Shown here: piece by piece, positions 12,268 through 23,491 of the stretch
Layout: every line of letters starts with the position of its first letter
Numbering within the stretch: position 1 is the first letter of the stretch
Assembly (NCBI GenBank): GCA_025200525.1
Contig: CM045758.1
Coordinates: forward strand, 6,382,580-6,446,579
Length of the DNA: 64,000 bases
Direction: 5' to 3'
Origin: Camellia lanceoleosa
Taxonomy: Eukaryota > Streptophyta > Magnoliopsida > Ericales > Theaceae
Notes under the pieces: model-generated
Told to the model about the DNA's origin: nothing
Databases searched by the model: none
The model's input: the letters and a program-made list of their open reading frames with translations, nothing else
Program-made: the position numbers and the translations under genes

Positions 12268-13902
12268 CCTTCTTTGAAGCAGCTCTGGTAACTCTAGCAG
12301 GAGAGGATGAGACTACAAGAGCAGTTTTGGCAGCTGTAGAAAGAGAGGGGATGTTCTCAACTGTTGTTGATTTGGCCTTCGAAGGCACTCCTAACCCAAT
12401 TAGTAAGTCATGAGGGTGCACTGTGATAGGCGTACTTCCATGTTGACTGTCCACCAGTTTTTGAATCTTTTCAAAACCAAGTCAGAGAGAAGAAAGGGGA
12501 CAAATGTGAACTCACTCGATTCTTTCAGCAACTTGAATGTAGCCGCCTCTAGCGTTGATTTGGGTATTCTCAGATCTCTGGCCGTAAGATGGACATTCGA
12601 GAGACTGCAAAGTGGAACAGGAATCCTCTGAGTGAACCCAAACTACCTGGCAAACTGAGAAGGGTAGTACACCTCAGCTATACATTTATAAGCTCGAGGG
12701 TTTAAAGTGCCAATAAACAGCTCCCTCGGCAGCAAAATAGAAGCCCACATGTCTTTGTGAGATGGGGTAGAGCACTCTTTATCAGGTAAGAATGTTCGTA
12801 GCCAAGCAGGTCCTTTATTGGCATCGAAGAGGCAGAAGAAAGTAGTAGGTGGAGAAATAGGAAGTTGGTAAAAAAAAGGTGAGATAGTAGGCAAAGGAAG
12901 CATGATAAAGGATGACTCTAGCATATTTTTCCCCATAAGTACTAGGGTCCTGAACAAGGAATTTCAAGCATTTGGGATGTAAATCAGTGAAGTAAGCAAA
13001 AAGCCAGAGTTGGAGCACCCAATGGGGACCCCCTTGGTTCATATCAAGAGATTTCTCACAAAATTGGGAACAGGCTCTATAAACATAGCCTAAGAGATAA
13101 GGAGCCAGGGCTATGCGTTTTTTCAAAACAAGTGCCTTTGCAAGTGGAGCAAACTTAGGCATAATCCTCTGAGATAATGTACAAAAAAGAAATTTGCACA
13201 ACCAGTACAAAATGAAGGAAAAAAGTTCTCTATCTCTCACGGGACCTACCCTTTTATTTTCGGCCTTTACAAAATCGCTGTAAGAGGAGTTTAAGGGTAA
13301 AAGAGAGAACTTAACAGGAAGGTCTGGATAGCCAGGAGTAAAAGGAAAGCCAAGAGGTGAAAGCCCTAAAAGATGGCAGATATCAAGAACGGTGGAGCCA
13401 TCATGCCACACCAAAATTGGAAAAAATTGAAAGCCATGTTCCAAAAACAAAGAGCAGCAAGAATCAAAAAAGGGTCTTCAGGAATGATAAACCTGGAAAG
13501 ACGGAGGGCATCGAGAATACAGAGCTCTTGCAGGTCGTCTTCTCGCGCAGGCACAACTCTGTCATACCATTCTTCCCATTCAGCTCTCAATGTCGGCCAG
13601 CAGCGATGAGGTCTGGTCACCCTCCAATTTCCCCAGTCGAGCCCTCCTTCGTAGGGAAGAAAGTGATCCTCCAGACGAGGGTATAAAGCTGGAAGTTGAG
13701 CAGAAGCCTCTTGAAAAATGGGACCCAAGACATATTCTTGTTTGTTGCTGTGACGAGGAACAAAGAGACGGCTATCTATAGCACTTGACCCATCAGTTGT
13801 TAGCTTGGCGATTTCTTCATCGATACATCTTTTCAAAGCCATGGTTAGGCTTATGCAATCGCCAACAAGTACTTTCAGAGAGGAAGGATCCATTAGTAGC
13901 AA

Positions 13903-14898
13903 GTAGCAATGAAGGAAGAGCTAACAAAAGAGAAGGGTTTGTGTGTTAAGCGAGCAAGCGATTTCAGAGCACGAAATAAAAGGGTTTTAAAAGCCTTTGT
14001 GTCTGGAAAACATATCGCGTAATTTGTTAAGCACTAAGAGTACGAATATGAAGAGTTTCCTTCAATATTGATACTTGTGGAGGGAAAAACACAGCCCAGA
14101 TGTTAATACCAGCTTCGAAATAAAATATTTGGCTTCGAAATCAGGTTTTGGCACCAAAAGTCAAATAACAACGGCTTCAAAACTACGAAGCCGGCTTTGA
14201 AGCACATTCCATTCCTAAAGACATAAGAATACTCAAGTATTTGTTTGCTTCAAAAGGATTGAAGACCTGTTTTTAGGTCTTTCAATAAAAGTAATGTCTT
14301 TCGAAGTAAAACTTGAGACCTCTTAAGGATGAGAATTGATATTCGAAATATCAAAACCATTAGTTGGTTTGTATACTTACAAACAGAGATTGTCCTTTGA
14401 ACTAAAACAGCATGGACTGTTCTTTGAAGCAAAAGTGGTCAATTCAAAATTGGTTGATCATACTAACCATGACCATATGTTGGTTATGATTAAAACGAGC
14501 TTTAAGGGGTAAGATTGTTAAATTCGAAGCACTAATTCCAAATGAAAATCAGCAAAACTGTTAACTATATTCCATAGATTGGAAGAATTCATTGTTGATT
14601 CTTTTTAGTGTTTCATTTAAAACAATTGAGTCAAAATTCGAAGGATAAGATTGTTTAGTTCAAAGCCCTGAATTTGCTTTAAAGATAAATGGGGACAAGA
14701 TCAACCATACCAAACAAAGAAAAAGTCTTAGTGATATTAAAGCAAAAGCTATTACATCGGATGGCCCTATTTGGGTACAAACTCAAGCTCATAAAAATAG
14801 GAAATGGAATAAATAACAAGATCATGAAATTTAGTCCAACAATGATCAATGAATTTCTGTTCTTTCTTTATTCTATCCTCTATTTCTTCTAACATTGG
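13903..14898. promoter_or_regulatory. Spacer between the two antisense genes, rich in TTCGAA palindromes
   Basis: No coding sequence was recognised. The six-base palindrome TTCGAA occurs about six times between 14110 and 14640, where roughly one per 4 kb is expected by chance. The stretch lies directly upstream of the antisense PMD start and downstream of the second antisense gene, so it is the natural place for the PMD promoter. A regulatory role is inference only. Confidence 0.3.
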
Positions 14899-16266
14899 CT
14901 ACATGAGTTGATGTGCTCTCACTTCGTAAAAGAGCTCTTCAGCCTTTATTTCGAATGCTGCTTCTCTCAGTCCTTGTTCCAGTTCATCTATATCTAAGTC
15001 ATCCCAGTACGCAGAATCTTTATTCTTGAAATCATCAAATTCTTCAATGAAGTTCTCTGCTTCGTACTAGGCATGAACTCAAAGAGACGAGAGCTGGTCT
15101 AAAGATTGTGTGGTGGCCATAGAGATCCGATGCCAGTGGAAAAGCAATGGAAGTTGGTCCAAAAACATGTGAAGTTCTGCTTGGGCAAGGGGATTGAGGA
15201 CATGACCCCGGGTCAGAATATCACAAGCCCATTGAAGGTTCTTGAGAAGGACTTCGTCCTCAAGAACATTAAAGGGCAAGTGAGAGAAAGTCGCGAGCAG
15301 AAGTTGAGCTTGTTTCCGCTCAGCTGGAGTAGGGGAAGGTGGAGGTTTGTAAGGTGGAAAGACCTTATCCGCTGAGAGAGCAAGCCTCAGTCTCTCTATC
15401 TAGCAAGGATTTGGTGGAAGAGAAAGTGTGGATGCTTCTATTTTAGGAGATGGAGCAAGGGCAAAAGGAACAAGGGCATTAATATAATCAAGCCAGTCAG
15501 AAGAACAAATCTTCGCCTTCTGGGCTAAGAATGATGGATTGTACCCTTGTGCTTCTTCTAAGCGTCGGGCGGCGTGCACTATCTTTGTAGGCATTAAAGA
15601 TGTATATCATGCCACAAACAGATTCTCCTCCAAACTGCGTCGATGGTCAATGGGCACGTAGGGATAGACCACCGAGCTTCGCGCATAGGAAGGGAACTCT
15701 AAAGGGTCAGTAAACTCGACAAAGTAATGATTGATTCGTTCTCTCAAATAACAGACCTCAGGTTTTGACCAGCTTGTCCAGTCAGAAGCCCCAGAAAAAG
15801 AAGAAGTTGCAGCTTTATCCCATGCAGAGGGTTGTGAAAAAGAACTGCCCATGTCCATATTTGCGACTTTCTGAATCAAAAGATTGAGAGCAGTTTGTTC
15901 GTAGTCCAAGGGTGAGGCAGAAGAAGAACTTCCCATGTCCATATTTGTAAGTTTCTGAATCGAAGGATAAAGGGCAATAAGTTCGAAGTCCAAAGGTTGG
16001 TAAGTTGCAAAGGCATCCATGACCTGAATATAGAAAGGTGGGTAAAGGTGGCTAATTAATACATGGAGGTTCTTTCGAGGAGGAACAGCATCATCATATG
16101 ACTCTTCGTGTGCTCGATCAATGGATGGAAAAATTGATTCAACCATAAAAAATGCATCAGTCTGTTCGAATGCTAAGGTGGTGGGGGTGTTCAAAAGATT
16201 GAAGGAGAGTTTAATGCAGGTGATGAATGATAGTTGCATTTCTAGAAGAATGCAAAGCCCATGCAC
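14899..16266 (-). pseudogene. Second antisense gene of the Tat element, unrecognised product, decayed
   Basis: Minus-strand frames join end to end from about 16266 to 14899. The first block is 219 codons (16266-15607), then TGA at about 15604 where a Trp codon would fit, then continuation 15594-15400, a TAG, a Pro-rich segment, 15279-15079, and an acidic Asp/Glu-rich tail ending at TAG 14899. The first block contains a tandem repeat of roughly 30 residues, each carrying MDMGSS after a leucine-rich helix-like stretch, then an aromatic segment (WTSWSKPEVCYLRERINHYF). I do not recognise the family. The position and orientation match the antisense extra ORFs known from Tat elements. It could be the C-terminal half of a PMD-type protein or an unrelated captured gene. 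Confidence 0.5.
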
Positions 16267-16488
16267 GTTCTAGAACGTGGAGAAAAGGGCTTGATCCACT
16301 AATATTACCAAGTATTGGGTATATTAGTGCGGAGGGTAATGTTGGCTACATATTTTGTACAAGCCAATTACAATTCGACATATGGCAAAATAAGGGTAAT
16401 ATAGGAAGATTATTCAAGTCTTCGATCCTGATCGTACACGTGGCAGTTAGTATTGGTTATTACGAGATTTGAGTAGTAGTGGATCAAC

Positions 16489-16505
16489 AAAGAGATGCAA
16501 GGTGA
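16489..16505 (+). other. Polypurine tract before the 3' LTR
   Basis: AAAGAGATGCAAGGTGA, 14 purines in 17 bases, abuts the TGTGGC start of the right LTR, where plus-strand DNA priming is expected. Confidence 0.7.
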
Positions 16506-17110
16506 TGTGGCTTCAACGGTTACTCACATTTGAATTCAAATTTAGGAAGGAAGCCTAACTGCAAGTAATGGCGTAATGGAACTATTCTTAAGGCAACATG
16601 ATCAGCGATTATGGAGGAGCAGTTCGACGGTTGGAAATGCAGTTCGATGGTCATCCTTGAGCAGTATAAATAGCAGAGAAGGCCCCAGAAAAAGCCCTCC
16701 AGACTCAGATCCAAAAAACCAGTCTTATTCTACTTTAATTCTTTTCCAGTTTTATATTTACAGTCTTACATTTTCAGTTCTTTACATTACTGTACTTTAA
16801 AATTCCTGCACTGCACTTCATTCATAGGAGTAGCTTCAAGTAAATTTGCTATAAACCTCTACGAGGCCGAGTTTGGATCATTGTAAGTTTTTTCATCTTA
16901 ATGAAATACTTCAATTGTTCTTCATTTAATTGTTATTTGCTTAATTCTCCTAAGTCAAGCCACCAGTAAAAGTCCTCTTCATTGAGGCTGAAAGAACTAA
17001 ATACAATCGTCTGATAATTGATTGGCAATTAATTTTCTGTAAGGACTAATTGATCCTTGCTAGCACACTCGCAATTAAAAAAATAATCTTCGAAAGCCAA
17101 AAAGCCAACA
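16506..17110 (+). repeat. 3' LTR of the Tat element
   Basis: This is the 605-bp direct repeat of 1868-2489 with the same ends (TGTGGC ... GCCAACA). The TATA-like GTATAAATAGC lies near 16662. It lacks the short duplication seen in the left copy. The flank after it (GATAC) does not match the 5 bp before the left LTR. Confidence 0.95.
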
Positions 17111-18040
17111 GATACGCATGTAATTCAGATAATTAATAATAAAAACAAATAATAATAAATTTAATATCATAATATGTATGTTACTCAAGTGATAAGTATA
17201 TTTTTAATGAAATTCAAAATTTTGGATTCAAAACTTATTTATGCTATGTATAATAATTTTTTTATTTTAACATATCTAATGTTGCCACGTGGCATAAAGA
17301 GAAGAAGAAAGCTTACTAAACTAATTCAGGCCTTCACATAATAGTAATTTAGGCCTTCACTTAATTGTATAAATAGATAAAGGTATAGGTTTTGATTCTC
17401 ACTCTTTCCATTTATTCCTTCTTTTTTTTTTTAAGTGATAAAATTATTATTTATTAATCAATATTTTAGGTTTGAGTCTTTTTCACTATCTTAATATTTA
17501 ATTTTTATCATGTATTAGTCAAGTAATAAGTATCTTCTTTGTCCAATCAAAGGTTTAAGTTTTGAGTCTCACTCTTTCTCCTCTTTTTTTTTTCAAGTGA
17601 CAAAAGTATTATTTACCAAATCAATAATCTTAGGTTTGAGTCTTTTTTTTGGGTGGTAAATTTTGAGCCTTTTTCACTACCTTAATATTTAATTTTTTAT
17701 TTTTAATAGAGAAATAAGAAACACATGACATAATATAATAGTATAGATATAGATATAAATAGATAGATTACAAATATTAATGGGTTAAATTGGTGAAAAG
17801 TTACTTTAAGGAATACAACGAGAACAATATAAAACTTAAAAGGGACAATATGTAATTATTATATATAAAAAATTACTCAAATTAGTAAGTAAATTATAGG
17901 AATCTCCCTTGATTTTTTAAAAAATATGTATATAGTCTTACAATTTTGCCATAATTTGCTGGCATCCTTTATTTTTTTGAATTACAAAACATTTAACTCC
18001 TATTTGTTTGGGTTCCATTAGGAATGGACAATCTATATAT
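17111..18040. other. AT-rich stretch with a duplicated segment and tRNA-like phrases
   Basis: No gene was recognised. A segment containing TTTGAG(T/C)CTTTTTCACTA(T/C)CTTAATATTT occurs at about 17471 and 17662, a period of about 191 bp. Phrases such as TCAAGTGATAAGTAT followed by GTTTTGAGTCTCAC resemble decayed tRNA A and B boxes, so this may be old SINE-like sequence. At 17735 a TATAGATATAGATA tract resembles a Helitron 5' end read on the minus strand, but no partner end was found. Confidence 0.35.
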
Positions 18041-18043
18041 TAA

Positions 18044-18269
18044 GGCCTTGTTTCGGAACAAGTTTTTTTAGTAATTTTTTAGTTGTTTACTAAAATATGA
18101 GGTAAAAAAAATCAGTATATTTGAAATAACTTTTTGAATTTTTACAAAAAATGTGAAAAAAGTAAAAAGAAAATGAAATCTTTAACTTTTTAATATAGGT
18201 TATAGGCTTTTGATTTTTTTAGTAATTTTTTGACTTTTAAGTGAAAACAGTTGCATATCAAACGAGGCC
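18044..18269. mobile_element. Tourist-like (PIF/Harbinger) MITE, 226 bp
   Basis: The ends are inverted: GGCCTTGTTTCG at the left and, read in reverse, GGCCTCGTTTGA at the right. TAA flanks both ends (18041-18043 and 18270-18272), the preferred 3-bp duplication of Harbinger-type elements. The interior is AT-rich, with GACTTTTTGA-type repeats and no coding capacity. Confidence 0.75.
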
Positions 18270-18272
18270 TAA

Positions 18273-18624
18273 GTCGTCGTTTGGCATTGACTTTTTTAAT
18301 TGATTTTTTTGAGTTGAGACTTTTTTAGCTTGAGACTAAAAAGTTCGTTTGGTTTGATTTTTTTGACTTTTGTGAAAGAAAAAGTGAAATGATTGTTGGA
18401 TGTGATATTTTGTTTTATTGGCTTATTTAACATATTTTGTCTCTTGTGTTTTTTAGTCCAACTAAGGGGTGTTTTAGAAAAATGATTAAAAGTTGACTTT
18501 TTGATTTTTTTAATTTTTTTTATTATTTTATGTGAGAGATAATATAATAAAAAATATATTAAAAGCTGACTTTTGACTTTTAACTCATATTCCCAAATAG
18601 TTCCTAAGTTAGCCAAACGAGGGC
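18273..18624. mobile_element. Second Tourist-like MITE abutting the first, 352 bp
   Basis: Left end GTCGTCGTTTGGC; right end read in reverse GCCCTCGTTTGGC. It is flanked by TAA at 18270-18272, shared with the first MITE, and at 18625-18627. The interior has the same TTGACTTTTT/AAAAGTTGAC style as the first, so they belong to related families. The two sit head to tail with one common TAA. Confidence 0.68.
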
Positions 18625-18627
18625 TAA

Positions 18628-18965
18628 ATTCCTCATAACGGTCTATTTCAAACAAAATATTGTTAATTTGTACTTTTAGAGCGCATGGTAAGAAAATTTG
18701 AAAGGCAATATATATTTTTTGGTGTACTCACTTTCGAAAAGATTTTACATGTACCTTTAGAGCATACATTAATAAAATTATTATAAAAACAAACTTATTG
18801 TTCATTTTTTTTAAAGATAAACGTAATAAAAATTTTGAAATTACAATTAACCGATGAACATAATTTTTACACAAGTGATATACATATACTAGGCCAGATT
18901 GAACCTCTCTAACGTGACCAAGGACAGGAGATGAACTACCCTCCAATAGTTCGCAACATTTGCAG
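18628..18965. other. AT-rich spacer left of the Harbinger element
   Basis: No coding sequence or RNA gene was recognised. It includes two weak copies of a TTTAGAGC(A/G)(C/T)A phrase (18677 and 18757). Confidence 0.4.
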
Positions 18966-19572
18966 GGCGAACATAGGATTCTCCAACCATACTCTTTATT
19001 TTTCACTAGCTGAAGTACAAAAAAAGGACACTCTTTATTTTACCTAATTAGTTTAGCTATTGTATGTTCCAATCATACTCTTTATTTTAACTAGTCATTC
19101 AAATTAACTAAACCAATTTTCAAAACAAAAAATGCTATATATATTACAATCTTTTTCATAAAATGCCACATACACACCAAACACTAATATGGTTGCCAAT
19201 GTGACATTTGCGAAAATATTTTTTAATACTAGTTTTAAAAATATTATAAAAAATAATGTTAAGTAATATTTAATTTTTTTTATTATAAAACTTATAGTAC
19301 ATGAATATATACCAATATATGAATTTTGTGGAACCATCTTGAAGGGGAGGGGAGGGAAAGAATAAAAGAAAACAATAAAGAATTTTTTTTTAAAAATAAC
19401 AATACAAAAGAAGTTCTTCAATAATTGTAATTTATGAAATTAAATTAAGAACTGAAAGAACACAAAATAACTAATTAAAAACCTTACAAAGGTCAATGAA
19501 TAAAAAAAAAATCATAAATAGCAAAGTTAGGAATAAACTTCAAAATAAATAAACTATTTCTAATTCAAGTTG

Positions 19573-20859
19573 TTACAAATCTCCATGTAGATGCCACAAA
19601 TGCTCAACTAGGTCTGCTTGGAGTTGAGAATGAGTTTGTCTATCTCTGATGTGATGATGATTTTGAATGAATTCATAAAGTTCGGGTGTACGCTCATGTG
19701 ACACTGCTAGAGGGAGACCTTCTTTGATTGCATCATAATTACAGTCTATATTTTGTTCATTTCCCTCATCTTCAACAATCATGTTATGCAATATTATACA
19801 TGCCTTCATAATAACTTTAAGGGTTTCAACTTTCCAAAAACGCGCAGGTCCTTGCACAATTGCGAAACCTGCTTGGAGCACCCCAAATGCTCGTTCGACA
19901 TCCATCCTTGCTGACTCTTGAGCTTTAGCAAAATGTATTTGCTTATTGCCTCATGGAGATGGGATTGTTTTAACGAATGTTGACCATTGAGGATATATAC
20001 CATCAGCGAGATAATATCCCATTATATAGTCATTTCCATTGATTGAGTACTCAACTTGGGGGGCACGCCCTTCAGTAAGGAGAGAAAATACAGAAGAACG
20101 TTCTAGCACATTTATGTCGTTATGAGATCCAGGTAATCCAAAATATGCATGCCATATCCATAGATCATAGGAAGCCACGGCTTCTAAAATAATAGTTGGC
20201 TCGCGGATGTGACCACAATACATACCTTTCCATGCAGTAGGACAATTCTTCCACTTCCAATGCATACAGTCAATGCTCCCCAACATTCCAGGAAACCCAC
20301 GATTTTTTCCCACCTCTAGTAATTTAGCAATGTCATCTTTGTTTGGTGTCCTCAAGTATACATCTGAAAAATTTGCAACCACTGCCTCAACAAACCTTTG
20401 TAAACTTTCTATTGCAGTGCTTTCTCCAATCCTCACATAATCATATACAGAATCGGCCGCTACTCCATAAGCAAGCATCCTCATAGCAGCTGTCATCTTT
20501 TGAAGGGAAGACAGACCAAGAACTACAACAGCATCTTCCTTTTGGACAAAATAAGGATCATATGCTTCCACCATAGATAAAATACGAAGAAAAAGACATC
20601 GACTCATCCGGAACCTCCTCCTAAATAAATTGGGAGGATATGTAGGCGTTTCAGAAAAATAATCTTGATAAAGTCTCTTGTGGCCTTGAATTCGATTATG
20701 ATAAATAACTACATGACCTTCAATGGAACCACGACGTAATCTCAATTGTCTCTCATTATTTAACCGCTCTTCTTCTAAAGCAGCTATTGCAAATATTTCC
20801 AATTCATTATCAGAATCAGAGTCATCAATAATCATCTTCATTACACTATTGCGAGCCAT
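19573..20859 (-). pseudogene. PIF/Harbinger (HARBI1-like) transposase with one nonsense codon
   Basis: ATG at 20859 opens a 302-codon frame. It ends at TGA 19951-19953 and resumes in the same frame to 19573, for about 428 codons in total. Visible features are the DDE_4 catalytic segments 'GSIDCMHWKWKNCP' (first Asp, near 20260), 'LPGSHNDINVL' (second Asp, near 20120) and 'ESARMDVERAFGVL' (Glu, near 19900), plus 'DGIYPQW'. The nonsense falls between the second Asp and the Glu and fits a CGA-to-TGA or CAA-type change. The N-terminus is acidic. This is the enzyme that cuts and rejoins Harbinger DNA in the nucleus. Apart from the stop the frame looks clean, so decay is recent. Confidence 0.9.
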
Positions 20860-21378
20860 GGAAATTAAAAGAAGAATGAAGCTGAGAGATAAACTACTGA
20901 AAATAAATATTAGGTTGTGTTTTGCTTCTTAAGCTTTGCAAGTTCTGCCTAACAACTTCAATTTTGCTGCAAAGTCAAATTTATAAAACATATCAAACAA
21001 CTTCCAAAATCAAAACACCAGCAACTTACATAATCTGTATTTAATTCATCAACAAATAGAAATGTCCTGTAAATAAGTAGCACTCCAATCCAACATACAA
21101 CAATCAATTATATTTAGCCATGGAGTACTTTAGCAACCATTCAACAAGAATTTCACTTAGTAATTAAATTACTACTAGTTCAACCATTCAACAGTAGGTA
21201 GTTCCAAAATAATTTTAACATATAATAACTAATTCCAACATAAACTGCATAAAGTCCTCAAAAAACATAAACTGCATAAAAAACATAGTTCTAACTACAA
21301 TGGAGAATCAAATCCAACAATAAATAAAGTTAAAAACATAGTTCCAACAACTAAATTCTTTTTAGGTAGTTCCAACAA

Positions 21379-22471
21379 CTAAATCTTTTTTTGGAGAATT
21401 TCCGTTTGGCGACGATGAAGGTATTCTGCTTGCAATGAAGGCAGACCACTCGTATCTATTGACATTATTCGCTCTTCCTCCTTCAATTGTTCCATTCTTA
21501 TCCTCTCTTTCTCATTATCAACCTTTTCTTGTTCCATTTGCGTCCTCTTTTTCTCATTATCAATCTTTTCTTGCTCTTGAAGATACGACCTTTCATACAT
21601 CTCTATTTTCTTGTCATTCATTTTCTTTCTATCTTCCTTTAAATCCTCTAATAATATTAAAATATGGGACCCTCCTTCATTTCCACAATCTTTATTCTTT
21701 CTTTTATTCAAACGTTCCTTTTCAGCCTTCCTACCCGGTGGTCTTTCCAAGTCTACATTGTCATTATGTAAAACATCATTGTCCTCTAAATTGATTGAAT
21801 TCGGTGCACTAGGAGAACAAACGCCTGGAGTTGCCACTTTTTTGGGTTTTTGTTTCTTCATGTTATATTCCTCTCGCCATTTTGGTTGATCTCTTAACTC
21901 ATGCCAACAATGTTCAAATGGAAATGATGATTTGTACAACTCTTTGTATAATTTCTTTCGCATCATGAATCTGAATAATAGATAAAAGAACACTGATTAT
22001 CATGAGATTAGACAATTCCAATGATAATAAGTATAAAAATCTCAATGGCATTAATACCTTATCTTTTTCAGTCTTTCCACTTTGATTCAACCTTTGGATT
22101 TGGGTGAAGCATCCACTGAACTTATTTGTGGCAAGTTGAATCGCTGACCAACGATTCATTAAAGAAGTTTGACTACGATTTGATGAGAACGTTTTGAACT
22201 GGTGGAAATACTCCCACACTCTTAGCCAATATGCCTTTGATTTTTGTTCATTCCTTACCTTTGGATCTAAGCTAATGTTAAGCCATGCCGATATGAGCAT
22301 CTTTCTTCTCAGAGTGAAGTTGCCACCTCGTTGTGGTTTCTTGGTGGTTTCTATTTGAGGAGAGAATGGGGAAGACTGATCCCTTTGGTCAAGAGGTTCA
22401 TCCATAAATTCATAATCATTCCCATCATTCATCAAGTTGGTGAAATATGCATCATTTTGTTGCTGACTCAT
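21379..22471 (-). pseudogene. Harbinger second protein, Myb/SANT-like with NAM-associated C-terminus, frameshifted
   Basis: Exon 1 is 22471-22058. The protein begins Met-Ser-Gln-Gln-Gln and has a Trp-spaced SANT-like helix region ('LISAWLNISLD', 'YWLRVWEYFHQF', 'LMNRWSAIQ'). Donor AAGGTATTAA at 22057 and acceptor TTATTCAG at 21971 bound a short intron. Exon 2 (21970-21379) has 'FPFEHCWHELR..PKW', then a Lys/Glu-rich coiled-coil ending 'AEYLHRRQTEIL'. A one-base insertion near 21950 breaks the frame just after the splice. This protein normally helps the transposase enter the nucleus and bind the ends. Genes of this type are often annotated as glutathione S-transferase T3-like, which is a misnomer. 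Confidence 0.82.
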
Positions 22472-23457
22472 CTATAGACAAGGTAAACAAAATTATGGCA
22501 ATATATATTGGGTTGGAGAAATAACTAAGATTCCCAATTGGAAACAAATTAATTAATAAATGGAGATCACGTAAATTAAAACACTAGTTGTTTTGTTGAG
22601 GTTGATTTACTAGAATCTGTTTAAGTTGTCTGGTTTGAGGGTTTGACTTAGATTTTATGCTTTGTGTAATGTCTCTGGTCTATGTATAAATACTTGCAAT
22701 TATTAAAATGTTCTAGAAGTGGCACACTCATCAAATAGTCTAGATCAGCCTGGGTGATCTTACCAATTTTCAAGATGACCAGATGTTGTATGATGTACAC
22801 CTATTTTTGAAACAGCCAAAGATGAAATTTATTGATAATGATCAAGCAAAAATATTGACAAAATCAATAAAAAAACAGAGAGCAGTTGGTAAGGCACCAA
22901 CACAAAAGAAAGCAAAGAACACCTAGACTCCCAACACACCAAAACAAGCAGCCCCGAAGAGAACAAAACCAGCAACAGTAACCAGCCCATGACAGCAAAG
23001 AACAGGACAGAACAGAACCATCCCATGATATGAATTAATTGATTCACTCTCTAATTGCAGGTGAAAAGGGTCGCCATAGCAAAAAGCACAAATCTTCTTC
23101 CAAGGTTCTTCCATTTCCCCTATTTGTCTATGTTTTGATTTTGCTTTTCCTGTTTTTGTAAAACAAAATTGCGTTTTTTTTGCGGGGAGGATCATAGGCC
23201 TGATTGTAGAAGACGATGACTCCTATTATGTTGAGGATTTAGATGATGATTATCGTGATGGTATAACTCTGAATTTAAATTGAATTGACTTTTTTGGATG
23301 ATTTGGATGACCTGAGTGAGTAAATTGTGTGTGTATAATAGTATAGATGATTAAAGGTGATAGGGAAGGAAAAAAGAGAGATTTTAGCAAGCTAGAACTT
23401 AAACCTGATCAACTATACATTTTTTAAATCTCCCTCTTATTATCAATTTTGATATAC

Positions 23458-23491
<34 letters not shown>

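Larger units (their letters stand above)
10372..13902 (-). pseudogene. Antisense plant-mobile-domain (PMD) gene inside the Tat element, with introns, decayed
   Basis: This gene runs opposite to gag-pol. ATG at 13902 opens a frame whose product reads as an aminotransferase-like plant mobile domain. The diagnostic block is a Trp/Phe-rich 'FWNMAFNFFQFWCGMMAP' type segment near 13410, continued in another frame ('VLDICHLLGL.PLG..FTPG') after a frameshift near 13430. The domain continues to about 12640. Next come a basic, Lys/Arg-rich part with several nuclear-localisation-like KKKRK runs (12150-11800), a Ser/Pro-rich part, and a C-terminal coiled-coil (about 10700-10376). An in-frame stop lies near 11761 and others near 10580 and 10750; the final stop is at 10372. 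PMD proteins of hosts (MAIN, MAIL1) act in the nucleus in transposon silencing. Retroelement-borne PMD genes and antisense extra ORFs in Tat elements are known classes. Exact homology was judged by eye. Confidence 0.75.
1868..17110 (+). mobile_element. Ty3/gypsy LTR retrotransposon, Tat-type, degenerate, 15.2 kb
   Basis: Two direct LTRs (1868-2489 and 16506-17110) begin TGTGGC and end GCCAACA. A primer-binding-like site follows the left LTR and a purine tract precedes the right one. Internally the order is gag, aspartic protease, reverse transcriptase, RNase H, a second RNase H, integrase. About 6 kb of non-pol sequence then carries two antisense genes. The double RNase H and the long region 3' of integrase are typical of the Tat lineage, including Ogre-like elements. 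A hand alignment of the LTRs gives about 35 substitutions in about 600 bp, mostly transitions, so insertion is not recent. The flanking 5-mers differ (TCCGG left, GATAC right), so no target duplication is visible. The coding regions have many stops and some frameshifts, so it is not autonomous now. Confidence 0.93.
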
